A stretch of DNA of 64,000 nt. It comes from Poa pratensis (taxonomy: Eukaryota; Streptophyta; Magnoliopsida; Poales; Poaceae). The notes below the pieces were generated by a model, which was not told where the DNA came from, made no database searches, and saw only the letters and a list, made by a program, of their open reading frames with translations. How positions within the stretch are numbered: position 1 is the first letter of the stretch; each line of letters opens with the position of its first letter. The stretch spans positions 125,834,914 through 125,898,913 of the forward strand of contig CAMZMU010000063.1 of NCBI GenBank assembly GCA_947311845.1, given 5' to 3'. Made by a program: the position numbers and the translations under genes. This document shows, piece after piece, positions 18,607-30,713 of the stretch.

Positions 18607-20600
18607 TTTTTTAAATTTAAACCACCATATATTAAGCCAGCAAGCCGCCTCATTAAAAACCTTCCAGTCCCCTTAGTTACCCTGGTAAGGAAATAGTGCG
18701 TCTGAAACTTGCTGCTTTTAAGCATCAATCAGAGTTACATCATCCGCTAGGGTGCTTACAAGATAATCAGGAGGTTCCTCATGCCAAACAGCTGACATGA
18801 AACTCTCCGCATGACTAGCTAAAACATGAGCAGCCTTATTAGCTTCCCTAGGACTATGATCAAAAATAAGGCCGGCAATCGGGTCGGGTTTGGTCGGGTC
18901 GACCTCTTCCAGACCCATGCCTGTTTAACAAATGGGTAAGCTTCTCTGCCCGCGACCCTGCCCATGGGTCAGATTTCATGCCCATGCCCGTACCCGTCGG
19001 GTCACCCGACCCATCGGGTCGCCCGTCGGGTCTGCATACAACAGCTCCTCATGTCAATTCTGGCATTCCAAAATGGCATATTTTATGTGTCACCTTCAGC
19101 CGGCAGGTAGTAGGGGATGGCAGGGAGAAGCTGCAGAGCACAACGGGACGGCGGCGTCGAGGACGGCATGGAGACGGGGACGGCGGGGAGAATCTGCTGC
19201 TTGGGGCAAAGAAGGAAGGAGGCGGCTCGGGGTCCTTGGGCGACGACAGGGAGTCGGGGACGGCGGCACGAGTCCTTGGGGACGGCAGGGAGTCGGGGAC
19301 GGCGGCGTCGGGGTCCTTGGGGACGGCGGCATCGTGGACGGCAGCGAGTGGCGGCGCAACGGAGCGGTGGCTCGGTGGAGTAACGGCGCGGCGGGTCAGC
19401 GCCGCCGTTTTGCTGTCGGGAAAGGGAGGGGAGCGGAGAGCACCGTGAGGCGTGAGCACTGAGCAGAGAGAGAGAGTAGGGGAGAGGGATTGCGGCGGAG
19501 ACGGGGAGAGACTGGGTACTGGGATGGTCGACTCACACGGTCACACACACCTAGGGTTAGTAGCTTAGTGCGTCGCGTGTTGGATTTGGACTGTTGGGCG
19601 GGGCTAGGCTGGAAATTACATGGGCTCTGATCATGTCTTACTATGAGACCCCACATGTCAGCTAATCGGGTTACCCATCGGGTCGCCCATGGGTACACAT
19701 GTCTACCCATACCATATCCACGACTAATCGGGTCGCCCACGGGCGAGACCCATGGGCGAACATAGCGACCCATACCCTATCCATTAGGGTCGGGTGCCCA
19801 TGGGCCGATGTGCCCATGGGCAGAATTGCCGGCTTGAATCAAAAACAACTATAACGAAATTTCGGCAAAGCATCGTGCATTCTTCATAGATGGCCGCTGC
19901 AGCACCTAGAGAATTCCCGCCATTCCTCATTATATCAATCACCTCCATGCTGTCGAAATTCACTTCCACTCTGTTGCACCCTATCTGGCCAGCTAGAATC
20001 AAGCCATCACAAAGTGCATGTGCTTCAGCTGTCGCAGGGTCAGAAACATAGGGTAGCCCACGGCAGCTTGCCGCCAAAAAGAAACCCCTATCATCACGAA
20101 TGATAGCACCCATGCTGCCTGTACCTGCGTCAACACTGAAACTCGCATCAACATTTAATTTCACAAAATCTTCCCTTGGCTTAATCGACCCATGACGGTG
20201 TATTCCCGCTTCTTCTTCTTCGCTCTCGTGTAGTTAAGAACTAGCGTCGTTATCGCATGTGCCGTTCTTGCTGGAGACTGCACCGTTTTGCCATGCGTGA
20301 CCTTCCTTCTTTCCCACCAGATGTACCACACCGCAACAGCCACCAGGTCATTGCGATCAACCTGGTCAAGCAGCGGTGCCTTACCTTCTTTTTCACGGAG
20401 GAGAGTTTCCAGGGTCGAACAGCCCTCAACTTCAACATTGCAAACTTGTGTGATCGTCTCCTCCATCCCGAGCAGTTTCCAGATTTCCTGTACCCGGGGG
20501 CATGCGAAAAAGGCATGTCTGATACTCTCGCACTCAACATTGCAGAGGGTACATTGTGAACTAAGCTGCATATGCCTATTACCTAGAACCCCATTGCATG
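18607..20600 (-). mobile_element. LINE ORF2 C-terminal remnant (zf-RVT and RNase H), split by hAT
   Basis: On the minus strand, 20,600-20,165 encodes a zf-RVT-type domain (CTLCNVECESIRHAFFACPR, IWKLLGM, VAVWYIWWERRKV). 20,164-19,846 encodes the start of a plant RNase H-like domain (KLNVDASFSVDAGTGSMGAI, IIRDDRGFFLAAS, AEAHALCDGLILA). The domain resumes at 18,858-18,718 with FDHSPREANKAAHVLASHAE and ends at a TAA near 18,718. The 971-bp gap is a hAT insertion with an 8-bp target duplication. The 3' tail (18,715-18,612) carries the module also found after the Gypsy pol gene and ends in a T-run on the plus strand (18,605-18,614), consistent with a poly(A) tail. The 5' half of ORF2 is missing. 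Confidence 0.85.
18867..19837. mobile_element. Non-autonomous hAT element, 971 bp
   Basis: The ends are TAAGGCCGGCAAT and ATTGCCGGCTTGA, inverted with 11 of 13 matches. They are flanked by the 8-bp duplication ATCAAAAA (18,859-18,866 and 19,838-19,845), and 8-bp duplications are the hAT signature. Removing the element rejoins the LINE RNase H reading frame. The subterminal 150 bp on each side are dense in CGGGTCGCCC and CCCATGGG words, likely transposase binding sites. The core (19,090-19,470) is GC-rich with tandem GTCCTTGGGGACGGC units. No transposase is encoded. Confidence 0.9.
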
Positions 20601-20649
20601 GAATTGCGCCTAGGAGTGCTCCCTCATCCCTCATCCATCTCGCGTCGCC

Positions 20650-23080
20650 CCTCCCCCCTCCACCCTCGTCGTCATCAGAGGGCACAACCGACTGAAGCCT
20701 GGTCGACGGCGGTGACAGGGCCTTCTCGCCTGCTCACCCGAAGAGGTCGATGCGGGGCCCTCACCGGGTATCAGCCGCCTTCGACGAATTCGACTCGACA
20801 TACAACACGACGGGCAACAAACCTTAGCATGCATAAAAAGACAACGAAAAAAATTAAATAATCCAGAACTAGGCTATGTCCTAGCAACAGTAAATTACAA
20901 AAAGCTCCATAACTAGGAAAATGTCAACAAAGATCCAGTAAAATCCATCAAAAGTGGTGGTTTAAAAAAGAATATTTGAGTTGTTTTAAATGCCATTAAA
21001 CTGGTAGAGTTCACACGATTATTCCGAATGGTTCAAACTCACATTGCTATCTGAAAAGTGCAAATAGAGCTCATGCTATGTGGGATCCTTTATTTTCAAG
21101 AAATAAAATAATAATATTTTGAAACTCCTGAAGTCCTACTTTGTTTTGTAGATGTACAGTATGTTATGCAAATTTTCATCATTATATCTTTTCATCTCCG
21201 CCATACACAAAAAAAAAAACTATGTGGATCAAAATATAATTATTTTGTGCTTGTTTCGAGTACAAAATTTTCTTTTCTACCTAACCTATAGATTAATGTA
21301 TTTTCATTAAAAATACATTGATGTAGAACACGTCTCTATGTTTATGTGGAATATATTTGGATTTTTAGACTACATTTTTTTCTTCATATTTTCGAAAATA
21401 AAGATATCTGTGTATTCCTAGAGCCATGCGATAGCACTATTTGAGTAAAACACTCTTAGCTTCTCATGCCGATTGTGTCGGTCGCTTTCCGAAAACTAGA
21501 AATAGAGCTCGGACGAATGGAGCACTTTATTTTTCAAAATAAAAAGGGTATTTTGAAACTCCCGAAAATCTTTTAAAAAATGCAGATGCACATATACATG
21601 TGTAGTATGCAATTTTTCGTCATTGTATATTTTCAGCTCACTGTACACTATAAGAAAAAAAAGTGTGTCAAAACAGGGTTATTGTTTGTTTCTTTGGAGC
21701 CACAAATTTATCCTTTTTATGTAGCCTACAAATTAACGCAGTTTTTGTAAAAGTGTACATATATGTGGAATTGTTTTGGAAAATTCTGCAACTGATAAGA
21801 AGTTTTGGTATTATTGAAAATAAAGGACGCCATGTGGCCCAGGAGCTATGCCATCGTACTTTCTGATTAAAATGGTTTTGTCTTCTGATGCCGGTAGCGT
21901 CAGTCACATGAATGGATACAGAAAAAGACGAGAGAAACAAAATGAAAATGGACAGAGACTTTGGATAGACGCAGTAGAATGGACGGATGCATGGCAGGAG
22001 AATGTATTCTTAAAAGCCGCCGAGTGTGCCAAATGGATGTCGAAACTGACGCTGGAAAATGGAACAATGAACAGGGACAAAGAAAGAAGACTTTGCAAAA
22101 TGGACCTGAAAATAAAGGCTCTCATGCTGTACTTTTCCTATTCTCCAGCTCAAGTTCAGACCAGTGATCATTTCCTCACGCTGTACTCTTCCTATTCTTC
22201 AGCTCTCACGCTGAGGATACATGCATCGATCTCATCTTGTTCTGCTTTACCTGGCAACAGTTTTTATTTCTTCTTTCTTGTCATTACGATTAACTGCAAC
22301 TGCAAGCGGCAGGAAGCAGTACACGCACACGGCGGCCCGTATACCCGCGCTATGGCTCGGCCGCTCGGCCTGCCGTTTGGGCCGCGTGGGGCGGGTGCGC
22401 CTGTGTGTCACCCGTGCGACGATAAGCACGGGTCGCACACCCCCGCGCACGGCCCACTCTTTTTCCTCCCCGACGCCGTCGAGCCGCCCGCCGCCGCACT
22501 GCCCCCTTCTGCCTCTCTTCTTCCTCCCCGACGCCGTCGAGCCGCCCGCCGCCGCCGGCCTAACCGCCTGCTACCGCCACCCGCGGCCGGCGTCGCTACC
22601 GCGCCGCCTCGCCCTGCCCCAGCCGCCTCCTCCGCCGGTCCGCCGCCGCCCGGCCGGCCATCCCTCTATACCACCCCCGCACCCAAAAACCGAACTCCGG
22701 CCACCGCACCACACTCGCACAGATAAGTTTCTTTCCTCACCTTCGCCGGCGACGCCGCGGCCAGCCGCGTCGTCCCCGTCGTCGGTGAGTGTCGCCGGGC
22801 TCGTCTCCCTTCCCTCCCCTGGCCGCGCCGCACTGCCGCCCGTCGAACCACGCCGTCTTCTTCCTTGCCACGCCATGGGCCAGGCCCATGTGGGGGTGTG
22901 TGACGCTGTCTATCGTCGACCTGGTCGACAAATAGGAAATGCCGCGCGGGGCAGTGTCCTCTGCTCCCGGCGAGATGATTGTGGGCTGCGCTAGATGCGG
23001 GACGGCTACCTGCCAAATTAGGCTACTGGGCTATCTGCCTGCCCTACCCCTGTCCACGGTTTCTCAAAAAAAAAAAAAAA
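20650..23080 (+). repeat. Duplicated module, copy B, with GC-rich promoter-like end
   Basis: 20,655-22,240 matches copy A. 22,290-23,080 matches copy C (34,000-34,330) at its edges, for example CGCTATGGCTCGG and the CTGCCTGCCCTACCC end. A GC-rich insert (22,440-22,900) contains a repeated CCCCGACGCCGTCGAGCCGC and looks like a promoter and 5' UTR with a possible splice donor (GTCGTCG|GTGAGTG near 22,786). No convincing coding sequence follows. 21,020-21,440 is an older, diverged tandem copy of 21,480-21,860. Confidence 0.75.
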
Positions 23081-24216
23081 ACCATGACAGCTACTCTTAG
23101 AAAAAAAATACATGATTGACTATCTTTACTATTAAATGGGAGTTGGTGATGGTGTAACCCGGCAGAAAATTCTGCCTCGCGATTCTGCCTCGCTACCATG
23201 GGCAAACGACATAACATGGGCCGGCCCAACTGTGCAACAATGCGGAGCGCTTTCCTTTTCCCAGTCAATGAAAATAATTAAAGATCGTAATCATTACTTG
23301 CCAAAGAATTCCTTTTCCGAGTCAATGAAAATAATTAAAGATCGTAATCATTACTTGCCAAAAGAATAAGCGTTTTCTTTCCCAGAACGACTGCTCCGTG
23401 CAATCAATTTCAAATAACTTCCATATCGCAATCAATCAACAAATTGCTCCGTGAATACATCAGAATTTCGCATTGGGCAACCTGCCGCCGTCGACTGTCC
23501 CATTGCTACGGACTCCGGGGTCCTCAACCTGGTTTCCGCCACGCCGGAGTCCATTCCGCGACGCCGGCTCCATTCCGCCACGTTGCCATCAGGGAGTACT
23601 CGCATTCAGCCTGCTTCGACTCCTGCCATCGAATGACACTACCACGGTGAGATGTCTGAAACTTTGCTCGTATTCAAGGGGAAGATGCAAAAATTTTATC
23701 TTTAGCATTTCTGGGAGGCGTAGGAGCAGCAAGCAAATTCTGCTTTATATCCAGCTAATCAAGCATTAAAAGGGGAAAAAGTGATTGAATGGTTAGTCTG
23801 ATGTATTATCTGCTTGGGATCATGTTTGTTGACTCCAAAATGCAAGGACCAGTACTCAAACTTAATCGTACTTATATTTTGTGGTCCCGTTGCTTTACTT
23901 CAGATGTGTGGATTGTTCTTGTGCTTATAACTGGTAGCAGAATATTCCTTCTCCATATAGTTTCTATTGTAAGTTTATTTGGACCTGCAAAATATGGAAG
24001 ACATGAATTGTACATAATCCAGGTTTTATAACACATACTCACTTTATAACAGATAGTAGAAACATTCTGTTGCATATGGCACCATCAAAGCATATTGTGG
24101 CACGAGCTCAATTCCAAGACATAACAAACAGCACCAATTCAGGTAAAGATATCAGCACCAAAGAACTACTTCGATGAGTGTACATTCTAAATGTTTCTTA
24201 TAATTCATACAAATAG

Positions 24217-25290
24217 CAGATCCAAAAGAATTGAAGAGACAAAGGGAACGGGAGAGATATGCACGGAATAAAGCAGGCAGGTCACCTGGTACGTGCATTC
24301 TTGAAACCAGACCATATTATGCAGATATCAAAACAAAAAAAATCTTCATGACGGGATTTCACACTCCAGGTAATGCCACTGGTGGTTCAGCTATCACCCA
24401 ACTGACATTCACCCCAACTACAGTTGGCCATATTGGCATATGGCATACCGACAATTTTGACGCCGTTAGGTGCGACTACATTACAAACACCAAACTCAGT
24501 CCATTCAAAAAGTAGTGGCTCTTCAGGTAAATATATCACCGCCTCCTACTTACTTGGACCATGTATAGTTTTAATATTTTTGACTCGCAGGACAAGTAGC
24601 TGATCCAAAAGAATTGAAAAGACAAAGGGAACGGGAGAGATATGCACGGAAGAAAGCTACAACAGCTAATCTCAATGGAAAACAGAGTACATCTAACACA
24701 CCGGTTGCCATATTGACTGGTACGTTCATTCTGATGGATCATTTCATATGATGCACTTATCAAAATCATGATGATGCACCCCTCATAAATTGGATGATTG
24801 CTTCATGCCATAATTTCACACTCCAGAAAATGCCACTGGTCAATCAGCTCTCACACAACTGCCATACTCCCCAACTACAGAAGGTGATGTATAATAACAG
24901 AAATAGCATTATTTGTATATTACTACTGATTGGAGAAAATGGTGATGTAGGCATATCGACTAATCTGATGCCTTCCGGTGCGACTACATGTCAAACACCC
25001 AATATATTGCTGACAAATATGATTGCCTCTTCTAACAAGGAGAATTTGGATGGTGATGATTATTATAATATTGGGTCTATGCAGGGATGTGGCCTACAAA
25101 CACCAGTTCGAGCCATAAATAGCCTGGGTTATGACAATCTTACTATGCTCACGTCTCTTTTTTACCAACAGACGCACAATTTTGATACAGGCAAAGACAT
25201 TAATGTTTTCTGACTCGCATGACAAATAGCTGATCCAAAAGAATTGAAAAGACAAAGGGAACGGGAGAGATGCACTGAAGAAAATTACAG
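24217..25290 (+). repeat. Three copies of an exon-like module in Helitron 1
   Basis: GATCCAAAAGAATTGAARAG followed by ACAAAGGGAACGGGAGAGAT occurs at about 24,220, 24,600 and 25,230. All three are preceded by acceptor-like AG dinucleotides and encode DPKELKRQRERER. Basic RQRERERYA-type stretches are typical of the N-terminal region of plant Helitron proteins, so these may be triplicated remnants of that exon. The terminal exon-like piece at 25,412-25,540 (KVLVHILACPDNECEANIPQ) was not recognised. Confidence 0.65.
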
Positions 25291-25994
25291 CATGTGAGAA
25301 AAAGTTACACGTCCAGATGCCACGGTGAGTATGGACTAAGTCGATATTCATGCTTAATTTAAATGTGAGCTCTGCATGATATTCCTATGCTTATATATGA
25401 ACTGCATGTGCAGGACGGTAACCTTCGTAACAAAGTGTTGGTACACATTCTGGCGTGTCCCGACAACGAATGTGAAGCTAACATCCCTCAAGTTGTCAAA
25501 GATTTGGTCAAGGACATAGGGATAGATTCTTTCATTTGAGTATTTTCGGAGCAGTTATCTTGACTTCTATTTGGCATCCTTTTTTTCTTCAAAACTAGGT
25601 ATATTTTCCTAAAAAGCCAAACGTCTGCTTGAGATGCTCCATGGTAAGTACTGGGCTGAGGTTAATAATAAAGAGCAGTTCTGTTCAGACTCTCAGCTTT
25701 CTAGGCTTTCATCTAACGTCTGCTTGCCTTTGGTTGTGCTGGTTGACGCAAAAATGTAGTTATGCCACTATTAGATGGGAAATTTGGCAGGAGAGATGCA
25801 TCCACGACATTAAACCAAATGAATCATTTAACTAAAGACACACTGAGGTATCATCGGTACATACCTCAGAACCGTTTTCATTCAGCTTCTCCAAGAAAAG
25901 AGCTCCTTTTGTACAGCTCAAACTATCCAGCAATGAAGTAAATAGCCTTCTGCTCAGGCTTCATGCTTTCCACATATTCATCCAAGCTAATTAG

Positions 25995-26720
25995 TTACTC
26001 CTTGCCGAGAGAATAAAAGAACCAGACCAACGTAGCAATTCTCTTGTGCTCTTCCTTGTCTTCCATGCAACTGAGTTTTAACAAATTGTCATAATTCTCC
26101 CAGAACGCTTCATACTCCTGCAGTAAGTTTTCATATGAGAAATCAAAAGAGAAATACCAAAAACATGTTCCGAATGAATGGAAAAGAAAAGGATTAACAC
26201 TACAAGAAATCCTGAGTATCATATCAAAGGCCTTCCGCACCAACCTCTTTCTCATTACACACCTCTATGACAAAAAAAGGGGGCTAATCAAACATAAGAG
26301 CTTAACATAGGAATGCACACAAACTATAGAAAAACTCAGAATGTGGCAAGTGGAGACCTGCTTGCGCTGGTGGTGGAAGCAACGATGGCCTTGCGCAAGG
26401 CGGCGGCGGCCTGGCTCGATATGTGCCAATCGCGTGCGAGTTCAGAGCGACAGAGGGCCCGAGATCGAGGGCGTGGCGCCGGGAGGGTCGGAGGTCGAGG
26501 GCGCGGCGCCGGAGGGCTGGAGGTTGAGGGTGTGGCGGCAGAGGGCCGGAGGTCGAGGGCGTGGCTCCAGAGCGCCGGAGATCGAGGGTGTCCTGCCGGA
26601 GGGCGAGCGACGGTCGGAACCCGCGCTGTCCGGTCATGAGCGCAAGGCGGCGGGGTTTCGATCGGCTGCGGAGTGGGGGAGCCGGCGGCGGGGATATGGG
26701 GGCCGGCCTGGAGAATGATG
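25995..26720 (-). pseudogene. Gene fragment on the minus strand inside Helitron 1
   Basis: The minus strand has a GC-rich 5' UTR-like stretch (about 26,720-26,400), then exon-like pieces. The last (about 26,120-25,995) reads ENLLQEYEAFWENYDNLLKL and MEDKEEHKRIATLVWFFYSL then GKE and a stop. The orientation is opposite to the Helitron. I do not recognise the parent gene. It is probably a captured host fragment, as Helitrons often acquire. Confidence 0.5.
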
Positions 26721-27885
26721 CGTAGGCTAGCCCGTGGAAGAGAAGATAGGAGCAGAGGACTGAGCAGTGAGGAATATGGGATGGGAGATTGGGGTCAACG
26801 GAGCATCCAGAGAGTGATGCTGGGCTACTTTTTTTTGTTGTCTTTTTTTTACCTGTTTCAGTATCGAGTAGACTGTAGCCATCGTTTGCCAAACCCAGAT
26901 TACCTAATTTAGACATACGTGCCATATTTATCCCCGTTTGATTGTTTTGTGCTTACCAAAAATTCCGTTATTAATTTTATTTAATATATAACTTTTAAAT
27001 TATATGCAATTATAAAAACAATACGCATTGACACCATGGCGATTGGGTGGGAACGAAATCTTATCGAGGTCTACACAATCGAAAAGAAAGCAATGGGAGA
27101 GCTATACATTTTGTGTTCTTTATATACAAATTCTATATTGCTATATTTATTTTTTATGTTTTTATTTTCGCTTTGTAGATCGTGAGTTTTCCAGAAATAG
27201 ATATTGTCGACAATCCGAAAAAATCTATCGACATAGACCCGATGCAATGTGGCGGTGGAGACTAAAAACTCGACAAGTTCTAAACAATCAAAAAGTGGTG
27301 AGAATTAAATTATATTTTAATTTATACATGTTCTGTATATCCATATTATATTTACCATATATGTATGTTCGGTAGATCATGGACCAAATCAAAAAAAAGA
27401 CACTACTAAAGAACGAACCGACATAGACCCCGACGAGGTATTGGTGGAAGAGATATAAAACGAAATGAGTCTCACACACTACAAGCGAGATGAATGTTTG
27501 AACCATGTCAAATTATACATTTTGTCGACATACACTTCAAGCAAAATGGAATCTTATTCGGTTTTTTAAATATCTTCTGTATGTCTTATTCTTACACATG
27601 AATGTTGAATGTATTTTATTGATAAAAATTAGGAAAACAATATGATCCGTAGCAACGCACGGGCATTCTCCTAGTACAGAGTAATTTGTATGATTGTATC
27701 CTTTCTCTGTCAGTTAGTGGTAATTTCGGTCCCAGAACATCGGAAAATCGTCCTGGTAATATTTTTTTGCTGAAAATAACAGGCTTTCTTCCTATGGCAG
27801 GCAATGGGAATTTCGACTATAGAACATCCCATAATTCATTGCGGTAAATGAGATTACCACTAGACACTAGTGGAGGGGCCGCTGA

Positions 27886-29740
27886 TTTTTTTTGGTTGAG
27901 AAAACACCCGTAACTTTATTCATACTCGAAACAATTACAGGTACACTGTTTTGGATCAATTATCCAAAAGTTTACAAAATAACCCCTATAAATAAGAATT
28001 ACAATGAAATCCCTTGCATTGTGTTTGGATGTAGAAAAGTTTGCTGGGAATTGAATTGGACTAGCAATTCCATTTCCCAAATGGAAAGAAAATGGACTCC
28101 AATTCCAATTCCGCTGTTTGGTTGTGAATGAAATTTATGTCTGGAATCGGAGGGTAGCACACGATTCCAATTCCTGTTTGGATGTATCAATCTTGGAATT
28201 GGATATTTTGTTGAGTTTGGACAATATAAAACTTGTTACATGTATGAAAACAATTGTATGCGTATATTTGAATATTGATAGATTATTTTGCAAGCAAATT
28301 AGGCACACAAAATTCTTGAATTATGCACAAATTCAGTACAATGATCAGTACAAAAATTCTTCAATTAACAGCACGCAGCTATTCAGCAAAGTTCAGCAGC
28401 AGCAGCTATTCAGTACAGCACAAGCAGCAGCAGCAGGTTTTCAGTAAACAACAGTACTCCGTACAACACAAGCACGCACACAGCTTTCTCCCCCAGGTCG
28501 GCCGGCCGAGCTCTCTCACCGGCGACCACGCGCCCCCGTCTCTCCTCTGCCCATCCCCTTCCCCAGCACCATCCCGACCTCCCTTGCCGGCCGCCGCCCT
28601 CTCCTCTGCCCCTCCCCTTCCCCAGGACCACCCCGAGCTCCCTCGCCGCCACCACACGCCCCGCCGGCCTGCCCTATCCTCTGCCCCTCCCCTTCCACAG
28701 GACCGGATTCGGCGACACCCAAGCTGCCGAATTGAATCCGTCCGCGCCCCCAAGCTGCCGGATTCGGCGACACCCAAACTGTCGAATTGAATCCTTCCGC
28801 GCCCCCAAGCTGCCGGATTCGGCGACACCCAAACTGTCGAATTGAATCCTTCCGCGTCCCTATCCAATTCCTCCTGCCGTCGTTCCCCGCCGCCGTTCAT
28901 CCCGCCGTCGTTCCTCGGTCGATCTAGGGTTCCGGCGGCGCGAGGGACCACAGGGGAGACGGGTCGAGCTCCGTGTGCTGGGCGAGCTCCGGGTCGAGCT
29001 CGTCCGCACCGAGCTTTCTGTTCGCGAGCGAGAGGAGAGGGTCGAGGCGTCGAGCGAACACGTATGCGGGGAGAGAGCCGAGCGAGTTTCCGTGCGTTTC
29101 CGAGGGTGGAGGCTCGGAAAGTTTTAGCCCAAGCGAACACGTATGCGGGGTCTCGCGCGGAATTGTCTATCGTTTCCAGCCCAGGATTCCACAGCCACAC
29201 CAAACAACGGAAACTGCTCCAGCAATTCCAGATTCGCGATTCTAAGCCCCAATTCCTACATCCAAACACTGTGTTGGAGACATCTTCACCATGATATCAA
29301 TCTTTGCAAGACGAAATAATTCCCCGGCTTCAGTAAAGAGGCTGCAATCAGATTGCAGAAACAATACTGCCGCTCGTTCGCCTGCACAAACTTGATTACC
29401 GATAAAGGTTTCGGAAAGCTTCTCGAGTCGTCCATCAAAGAAGATGGAAAGCCATGAGCGTTGAGCGTGCTTGGGCCGGGGATGACCCCCTAGAAGTGCA
29501 GGCCGTCGAATAACAAAATTTTCACTGTAACATCGCAGAAGGATTCCAACTCCACAAAGAATCAAACCAACGGAAGCAACAATACACAATGACATAAACT
29601 CATCAGATCTGAATAACAGATCCGCGAGGACACAAATTTATCTAGCCCCATGACACCGCAAGAAACTAGAGCAACTTTATTCGGAAAACACTAAAACCAA
29701 CACTAAACGCTATGACCACGAACACAAAACTGAAAGATAT
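27886..29740 (-). mobile_element. Retroposed fragment with poly(A), interrupted by PIF-like element
   Basis: On the minus strand, 29,600-29,276 has an open frame with GHPRPKHAQRSWLSIFFDGR and LEKLSETFIGNQVCAGERAA. It continues past the insertion as a 3' UTR with AATAAAG and ends in A8 (T8 on plus, 27,886-27,893). The form suggests a processed transcript or LINE 3' end. The parent was not recognised and no target duplication was found. Confidence 0.5.
28017..29273. mobile_element. PIF/Harbinger-like element, 1,257 bp, non-autonomous
   Basis: The terminal inverted repeats are CATTGTGTTTGGATGTAG and, inverted, CACAGTGTTTGGATGTAG. TTG flanks both ends (28,014-28,016 and 29,274-29,276), a 3-bp duplication. 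The interior has CAGCAGCAG runs, a 55-bp tandem repeat (28,744-28,860) and GC-rich promoter-like DNA. No transposase is present. Confidence 0.65.
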
Positions 29741-29912
29741 CCATGCTACTGCGCCTGGCGTACCAGCTCCTGGTGCAACAACAAGTACCAGCTTAACGTG
29801 GGGAGGTGGAGAGTTAGTAGCCGTAGGTGGAAAAGTGGCTTTGTTACCTATTCCATTAGGAACAGCAGATTTTTTAGTCCATTATATTCATGCATTTATC
29901 ATCCATGACTGG
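29740..29912 (+). pseudogene. Nuclear plastid DNA fragment (psaA)
   Basis: The translation contains [20 protein letters not shown] and [20 protein letters not shown], matching photosystem I P700 apoprotein A1, a plastid-encoded protein. Later residues (HYIHAFIIH) differ slightly from the usual HHIHAFTIH. The similarity stops near 29,912. It has no plastid promoter context and is a short transferred fragment lying 0.9 kb upstream of the first WI12 gene. Confidence 0.8.
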
Positions 29913-29929
29913 AGGAGAACCATTTAAGT

Positions 29930-30713
29930 GGGGCTCTTCATTTGAACATTCGAAATTTTGAAATATTTTTCCGTAGGATTCTATAGGATTCTGAGAATTT
30001 GATTGGAGGCCGAGGGCCTCACTCAGCTTCTGTGCGGCCGCCCTGATCACTTGTCTTTTTCTTTGATGAGGATGACATACCATTTTTTTCTCGATGGAAA
30101 TGCAGGGCCACTTGTCTTTTCTCTGGATGAAAATGACATATGTTCCATTTCTAAATTCCTCAAAGATACCAAAGGTTACTTTAACCAAGTATAAATATTC
30201 TACCTAGTGCGCATGACATACCCATTTGGCTCTTCTTTTCCCTCTCCTAGTTCCAATACACTGGAGTACATCGACAGAGACAAAGACCGGGTATCATGCT
30301 TTCCCTGTTCTATCTGCCTTCCGTGTTCGTCCGTGTGTGTCTGTCTCTACTCCCTAACAAGAAGACAGAACAATAATCTATAAGATTATGAAAAAATAAC
30401 AAGATAGTATTTATAAGACATCACAAATATTGTTATCTTCCGTGCTACCACAGTTTTGTAGTCAATTCCCTACGAATCAACGTACTTCAGATGCCTGGAT
30501 CAGTTGTAAACTTGTAATGATCAAACCTGACGGTGTACTGCAGTTTTTTATTGTTTGTCCGCTCCCACGATCCTAGCTCAATTCTAGAAAGGGACCTGGA
30601 AAATCCAAAAGCCATACGCATCGATATCTCAGAACCCAGAGATGTAAATGCAGAGTAATTTCATACAGTATATCTCCGTCACAGGCCCTGACATGAACTC
30701 TGCAGCACTAGCC
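29930..30713 (+). promoter_or_regulatory. Upstream region of WI12 gene 1
   Basis: It aligns by eye with 34,430-35,080 upstream of WI12 gene 2, including GATGAAAATGACATA words and the CCAATACACTGGAGTA / CCATACACTCGAGTA block. It is therefore part of the duplicated unit and likely holds shared control elements. Confidence 0.65.

Larger units (their letters stand above)
23123..27674 (+). mobile_element. Helitron 1, non-autonomous, 4,552 bp
   Basis: The 5' end TCTTTACTATTAAATGGGAG and the 3' end CCGTAGCAACGCACGGGCAT followed by TCTCCTAG are Helitron-type: 5' TC, a 3' hairpin, and a CTRR terminus. The element sits between host A (23,122) and T (27,675), the rule for Helitron rolling-circle insertion. 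No Rep/helicase motifs were found. It carries repeated exon-like modules at 24,217-25,290 and a minus-strand gene fragment at 25,995-26,720. Copy C (34,311-34,370) lacks the Helitron, showing that it inserted after the duplication or only into this copy. Confidence 0.88.

Noticed and set aside
19049..19462. Open frames in the hAT core
   Set aside because: They arise from a GC-rich tandem repeat and show no protein family features.
22221..23016. GC-rich open frames in duplicated module B
   Set aside because: Pro/Arg-rich composition, several overlapping frames and no equivalent in copy C suggest promoter/UTR DNA.
28406..29269. 287-codon minus-strand frame in the PIF-like element
   Set aside because: It runs through a tandem repeat and GC-rich DNA with no conserved motif.
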